Of a stretch of DNA of 36,201 bases, positions 32,600 through 36,201 are shown one piece after another (positions within the stretch are counted from its first letter, which is position 1; every line of letters starts with the position of its first letter). The notes below the pieces were generated by a model that ran no database searches, was not told the DNA's origin, and worked only from the letters and a program-made list of their open reading frames with translations. Location: contig DAOVGP010000010.1 in the NCBI GenBank assembly GCA_030672375.1, positions 1 to 36,201 on the forward strand. The letters run 5' to 3'. Origin of the DNA: Candidatus Aenigmatarchaeota archaeon (GTDB lineage Archaea; Aenigmatarchaeota; Aenigmatarchaeia; CG10238-14). The position numbers and the translations under genes were made by a program.

Positions 32600-33507
32600 A
32601 ATGCTCATTCTGTAATAAGAAATCAATATACTTCCGAAAATATGAGGGCCATCATTATTGCGAAAAACACTTTACAAAAAGTATAGAAAAAAGAGTCAAA
32701 AAAACAATAAGAAAAAACAAGTTGATAGAAAATGGAGATAAAATAGCTATTGCTCATTCTGGTGGTAAAGATTCATCCAATGTATTATTTTTATTGAATA
32801 AAATTTTCAAGAATAATCCGAATATCAATCTTTTTGTTATAACTATTAACGAAGGGATAAAAAAATACAGAGATGAATGTCTCAAAAAAAGTGAGAATTT
32901 CTGTAAAAAACTTGGTATAGAAAGGCATGTGTTTTCATTCAAAAAAGAAGTTGGTATTACTGTTGATGATTTAACTAAGAAAATGAAGACAGGGTATTGT
33001 GGTAGTTGTGGGTTGTTGAGAAGGTATTTACTCAATAAGAAGGCGAGGGAATTAGGAGCTACTAAAGTGGCAACAGGACATAACCTTGATGATGAATGCC
33101 AGAGTATACTAATGAACATCTTGAAAGGAGATTTGTTGAGACTTGTCCGCATGGGACCTGTACCAAGGGTAGTAAAGCATAAAAAATTTGTACAAAGGAT
33201 AAAACCTTTAATTTTCATACCAGAAAATGAATCTGAGTTGTTTGCTAAAATAAACAAAATACCATTTGGATCAAAAAGATGTCCTAATTCAATTGATAAT
33301 CCTTTACGTGGGAAAACAAGAAAGTTCTTAGATGATTTAGAGAAAAGTTCTCCTGGTATAAAATATAGCCTTTATGAAAGTGCCTTGAAAATTGTACCTT
33401 CTGTCAAAGGTAAATTCAAACAAGGAAAAATCAATTATTGTAAAAATTGTGGAGAACCAAGTAGTCGTGAGATTTGTAAGGTTTGTGAATTATTAAAAAA
33501 TTTATGA
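32596..33507 (+). CDS. tRNA 2-thiouridine synthetase, Ncs6/TtuA family
   Basis: These enzymes adenylate and thiolate tRNA uridine (U34 for Ncs6, U54 for TtuA). The 303-residue protein from ATG 32596 has an N-terminal zinc ribbon (CSFC at C3/C6, HHYCEKH near 19-25), the PP-loop SGGKDS (55-60) and TGHNLDDECQS. It has the three cysteines that hold the catalytic iron-sulfur cluster in TtuA (C135 and C138 in CGSC, C229 in KRCPN) and a C-terminal zinc ribbon (C282, C285, C294, C297). The start overlaps the methyltransferase stop (ATGA). Ncs6 and TtuA cannot be separated by eye; the U34-modifying neighbours favour Ncs6-like function. Confidence 0.9.
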   Translation: MKCSFCNKKSIYFRKYEGHHYCEKHFTKSIEKRVKKTIRKNKLIENGDKIAIAHSGGKDSSNVLFLLNKIFKNNPNINLFVITINEGIKKYRDECLKKSENFCKKLGIERHVFSFKKEVGITVDDLTKKMKTGYCGSCGLLRRYLLNKKARELGATKVATGHNLDDECQSILMNILKGDLLRLVRMGPVPRVVKHKKFVQRIKPLIFIPENESELFAKINKIPFGSKRCPNSIDNPLRGKTRKFLDDLEKSSPGIKYSLYESALKIVPSVKGKFKQGKINYCKNCGEPSSREICKVCELLKNL

Positions 33508-33669
33508 TTCATGCCCGTTCTGTATTTCTTCAATCTTGCACCGCAAGAATTGGATTCTATTCTGCAAGAACTTCAATTGTTTAACACTCTTGGACTTAAA
33601 CAATCGGGTTTTTGTTTCGAATAATTCGTCTTGGTAAAACCTTAACCTGTGGATGTCTTGTGAATTCAT
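33502..33669 (-). CDS. possible 55-residue coiled-coil protein
   Basis: In the 267-base gap before elp3 the minus strand has an ATG-initiated frame of 55 codons ending TAA at 33502. The product is predicted almost fully helical, with spaced leucines and many charged residues (HRLRFYQDELFETKTRLF, then VKQLKFLQNRIQFLRCKIEE). A TATA-like CTTATATACC lies about 35 nt upstream. It overlaps the end of the Ncs6/TtuA gene by six bases, convergently. Family is unknown. Absence of internal stops is modest evidence at this length, but the coiled-coil-like composition supports it. Confidence 0.5.
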   Translation of the reverse strand: MNSQDIHRLRFYQDELFETKTRLFKSKSVKQLKFLQNRIQFLRCKIEEIQNGHES

Positions 33670-33725
33670 ACTATCATTTATTTACTTTTTAGTGGTATAT
33701 AAGTGTTACTACTATTTGATAGAAA

Positions 33726-33739
33726 ATTAATATATAAAC
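33726..33739 (+). promoter_or_regulatory. TATA box of elp3
   Basis: ATTAATATATAAAC lies about 40 nt before ATG 33775, predicting transcription start near 33760 and a short leader containing GTGAG. elp3 therefore probably has its own promoter, separate from the tRNA-Gln transcript. Confidence 0.5.
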
Positions 33740-33774
33740 ATTTCTATTCTACACTCAATAATTAATGTGAGATT

Positions 33775-35340
33775 ATGGAAAAAGGGGATGTTTGCATCGA
33801 TATAATAAAGGAATTAATTAAAAGTGAGAATTTAGATCACAAAAAAATCGATAAAATCATCAAAAATCAATGTAAAAAACATGATCTAAAAAAAATGCCA
33901 ACAAAGGTCGAAATTCTGAATTTTTGTAACCCAGAAGAGAGAAAGAAACTGATAAGGTTCCTGATAACAAAACCATCTAGAACTATGTCTGGAGTGTCTG
34001 TGGTAACAGTGGTGGCAAAACCATCTTCATGCCCAGGTACCTGCATCTATTGTCCTAAGGGAATCAATGCGCCTCAATCTTACACGGGCATGGAGCCAGC
34101 AATACAGAGAGGTATAAGGAATAATTATGACCCATTTCTTCAAACAAGAGACCGATTGAATCAATATAAAATTACAGGTCATCCTTCAGACAAAGTAGAA
34201 ATTATTATTCTCGGGGGAACATTTCTTGCTCTGGATAAGGATTATCAGGAATGGTTTGTAAAAAGGATATTCGACGTACTCAATAAAAAGGAGAGTGAGA
34301 GTTTAGAAAAAGCAGAGAATTTGAATGAAACTGTAAAACATCGATGCGTGGGATTATGTTTAGAGACAAGAGCCGATTTCTGTTTTGAGGAACACATAAA
34401 CCAAATGTTAAAACTAGGTACTACGCGAGTTGAAATTGGTGTCCAATCAATCTATCCAGATATCTTGAAAAAAGTGAGACGTGGTCATACTGTTGAAGAT
34501 TCCATACGTGCAACACAATTAGTTAAAGATTCTTGTTTAAAATGTACACACCATATCATGCCTGGATTGTTTGTTGATTTTAACAAAGATTTAGAGCAAT
34601 TCAAGATTTTATTTGAGGACACTCGATTCAAGCCAGATTCACTTAAGATTTATCCTACTCTCGTTATCAGGGGGACAGAACTGTATGATTTGTGGAAAAA
34701 AGGTGAGTATAAACCACTGACAACTGAAGAGGGAGTAAAACTCATTTCAGAGGCGATGAAATACATACCAAAATATTGTAGAGTAATCCGTATTCAAAGA
34801 GACATTCCAAGCGATAAGATTGTTACGGGTATTAAAAGTAGCAACTTAAGAGAACTCGTGGAAAGAGAATGTGAGAAAAGGGGTATAAAGATACAAGAAA
34901 TAAGATACAGGGAAGTTGGTCATAAATTTGAGAAAGGAATTATATCAAACTTGGATTCTATAAAATTACTTAGATTTGATTATGATGCCTCTCAAGGGGG
35001 GGAAATTTTCTTAAGCTTTGAAGACGTTAAAAACGATGTATTAATTGGATTCTTGAGACTCAGAATTCCTCATAAACCCTTCAGACCAGAAATTGATGAA
35101 AAAACAGGATTGATAAGAGAATTGCATGTTTATGGTCCTACAGTGCCTATCGGTCAGAAAATAAGAAAGGCGTGGCAACATAAAGGTTTTGGTAGAAAGT
35201 TGTTGAAGGGAGCTGAAAGAATAGCGAAAAATGAATTTGATATGAAAAAAATTATAATCATCAGTGGAGTTGGGGCCAAGGAATATTACAAGAAGTTTGG
35301 ATATAAAAAAGAAGGACCATATGTTTCAACAATTCTCTAG
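33775..35340 (+). CDS. elp3: Elp3 tRNA uridine(34) carboxymethyltransferase (radical SAM + GNAT)
   Basis: Elp3 adds a carboxymethyl group to U34 using acetyl-CoA and a radical SAM cluster. The 521-residue protein begins with a helical region containing KPSRTMSGVSVVTVVAKPS, then the cluster motif CPGTCIYC (C86, C90, C93). Next come NAPQSYTGMEPA-like substrate loops (here GINAPQSYTG), DKVEIIILGGTF, LETRADFCFEEH and VEIGVQS. The C-terminal GNAT acetyl-CoA domain (about 390-521) includes LHVYGPTVPIGQ, HKGFGRKLLKGAER and GVGAKEYYKKFGY. Archaeal Elp3 works without the other Elongator subunits. It is downstream of tRNA-Gln(UUG), Trm9-like and Ncs6/TtuA-like genes, which complete the mcm5s2U34 set. 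Confidence 0.96.
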   Translation: MEKGDVCIDIIKELIKSENLDHKKIDKIIKNQCKKHDLKKMPTKVEILNFCNPEERKKLIRFLITKPSRTMSGVSVVTVVAKPSSCPGTCIYCPKGINAPQSYTGMEPAIQRGIRNNYDPFLQTRDRLNQYKITGHPSDKVEIIILGGTFLALDKDYQEWFVKRIFDVLNKKESESLEKAENLNETVKHRCVGLCLETRADFCFEEHINQMLKLGTTRVEIGVQSIYPDILKKVRRGHTVEDSIRATQLVKDSCLKCTHHIMPGLFVDFNKDLEQFKILFEDTRFKPDSLKIYPTLVIRGTELYDLWKKGEYKPLTTEEGVKLISEAMKYIPKYCRVIRIQRDIPSDKIVTGIKSSNLRELVERECEKRGIKIQEIRYREVGHKFEKGIISNLDSIKLLRFDYDASQGGEIFLSFEDVKNDVLIGFLRLRIPHKPFRPEIDEKTGLIRELHVYGPTVPIGQKIRKAWQHKGFGRKLLKGAERIAKNEFDMKKIIIISGVGAKEYYKKFGYKKEGPYVSTIL

Positions 35341-35352
35341 GAATGAAGCCTT

Positions 35353-35366
35353 GATTTATATAAAAT
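35353..35366 (+). promoter_or_regulatory. TATA box of the CCA-adding enzyme gene
   Basis: GATTTATATAAAAT is centred about 24 nt before ATG 35384 with no SD in between, indicating a leaderless transcript. Confidence 0.6.
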
Positions 35367-35383
35367 GAGTTGAATTTAATATT

Positions 35384-36201
35384 ATGCCCAAAAATTACAA
35401 AAAGGTTTTGAAAAAAGTATTGAAACAAATTAAACCTAGTCCTAAGGAAAAAAAGAAATTGGAGAAGTTGAGCAAAAAAACTTTAAAAATTGCAAGTAAA
35501 GTAGCGAAGGAATATAACGCCAAAGCTATAATTGCGGGTTCTCTGACAAGAAACACTTGGTTACCAAATAAGAATGAATTCGATATTTTCATCATATTCC
35601 CAAAAGCCATATCTGAAAAAAAATTGGAACAATTAGGCCTTAAACTGGGAAAGAGTATAATCAAAAAATTGAATGGTAAGTCGAGAATTGAGTATGCACA
35701 ACATCCTTATGTCAGGGGGAAAGTAAATGATATTCAAATAGACATTGTTCCTTGTTATAAAGTCGAAAGTGGAGAAAAAATCAAATCTGCTGTTGATAGA
35801 ACTCCTTTTCATGTCGAATACTTGAACAAGAATTTACCTAAAAAATTGTCGAACGATGTTAGGTTATTGAAGCAATTATGTAACGGGAATAAAATCTACG
35901 GAGCAGACACAAAGACAGAGGGGTTTTCGGGTTATGTATGTGAACTTTTGGTAATAAAATACAGAAGTTTTATCAATGTCTTAAAAAATGTTGTAAAATG
36001 GAAACCAGGTGAGATTGTTGATATTGAAAAATACTTCGATAAAAGGGATTATCAAAAATTAAGAAAAAAATTCAAAAGACAAGTTTTGATTTTAATAGAT
36101 CCTCCGGATAAGAATAGCAATGCGGCTGCTGCTATATCAGCAACTAGTTTTTACACATTGAAAAAAATAGCGAATGTTTTTTTAGCCGATCCTTCTGATG
36201 A
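35384..36201 (+). CDS. cca: CCA-adding enzyme (archaeal class I tRNA nucleotidyltransferase), 3' truncated by window end
   Basis: The enzyme adds CCA to tRNA 3' ends. The 272 complete codons present have the class I nucleotidyltransferase head: GSLTRNTWLPNKNEFDIFI (52-70). Its catalytic acids E65 and D67 match the E-x-D pair of the Archaeoglobus enzyme (E59/D61), and the third acid D120 lies in NDIQIDIVPCYKV (116-127, matching D110). Central-domain segments SAVDRTPFHVEYL, DVRLLKQLCNG and GFSGYVCELLVIKY follow. The frame runs off the right edge; the full protein is usually about 430-460 residues. None of the three tRNA genes here encodes CCA, consistent with dependence on this enzyme. Confidence 0.95.
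   Translation, partial: MPKNYKKVLKKVLKQIKPSPKEKKKLEKLSKKTLKIASKVAKEYNAKAIIAGSLTRNTWLPNKNEFDIFIIFPKAISEKKLEQLGLKLGKSIIKKLNGKSRIEYAQHPYVRGKVNDIQIDIVPCYKVESGEKIKSAVDRTPFHVEYLNKNLPKKLSNDVRLLKQLCNGNKIYGADTKTEGFSGYVCELLVIKYRSFINVLKNVVKWKPGEIVDIEKYFDKRDYQKLRKKFKRQVLILIDPPDKNSNAAAAISATSFYTLKKIANVFLADPSD

Noticed and set aside
1..36201. CRISPR arrays, insertion sequences or transposase genes
   Set aside because: I saw no regularly spaced direct repeats, no terminal inverted repeats flanking a gene, and no recognisable transposase or Cas protein in any frame.

Overview
The window is archaeal. It carries a split RNA polymerase large subunit (B'', B', A', A''), RpoH, archaeal NusA, L30e, EF-1A and EF-2, an archaeal ATP-dependent DNA ligase, an archaeal-type ThrRS with an N-terminal editing domain, Elp3, a class I CCA-adding enzyme, intron-bearing tRNAs without encoded CCA, and TATA boxes about 26-30 nt upstream of many starts. 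The DNA is AT-rich. The split B subunit and overall gene set fit a euryarchaeal or DPANN-like uncultivated lineage; I cannot name it from sequence alone.

Left part (1-12.3 kb, almost all on the minus strand). The end of an unknown gene and a winged-helix regulator (+) face rpsJ (uS10). Upstream of rpsJ lie an MFS transporter, adenosylhomocysteinase, an APS-kinase-like protein, an inositol-monophosphatase-family enzyme and a kinase of the aminoglycoside/choline kinase fold. A single plus-strand purine phosphoribosyltransferase follows. Next come methylthioadenosine phosphorylase, a class II aldolase, a zinc alcohol dehydrogenase, an LsrF-like class I aldolase and methylthioribose-1-phosphate isomerase. 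Together these look like a salvage island for the SAM by-products SAH, MTA and 5'-deoxyadenosine. It sits between EF-1A and uS10, two genes that are commonly adjacent in archaea.

Middle (10.9-24.3 kb, minus strand). This is the archaeal RNA polymerase/str operon: rpoH, rpoB'', a fused rpoB'-rpoA', rpoA'', rpl30e, nusA, rps12, rps7, a small unknown protein, EF-2 and EF-1A. The B'-A' fusion is a single 1441-residue frame and is the most striking protein feature here. Just upstream are tRNA-Tyr (canonical intron), a 5S rRNA with an extra hairpin of about 23 nt, and tRNA-Asp with a candidate 20-nt intron at an unusual position. The rpoH start codon lies 11 nt after the tRNA-Asp 3' end.

Right part (24.3-36.2 kb). 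A membrane protein with related domains on both sides of its membrane segment and a nitroreductase (both minus) are followed by DNA ligase and a TrmB-like regulator (+), then ThrRS and a DUF1699-like protein (minus) and a small unknown protein (+). The last 4.3 kb is a tRNA maturation island on the plus strand: tRNA-Gln(UUG), a Trm9-like methyltransferase starting 13 nt after the tRNA, an Ncs6/TtuA-type thiolase, Elp3 and a truncated CCA-adding enzyme. Trm9, Ncs6 and Elp3 are the eukaryotic activities that build mcm5s2U34, and tRNA-Gln(UUG) is one of their classic substrates. Substrate and modification genes therefore appear to be packed together. A 55-codon minus-strand reading frame sits in the gap before elp3.
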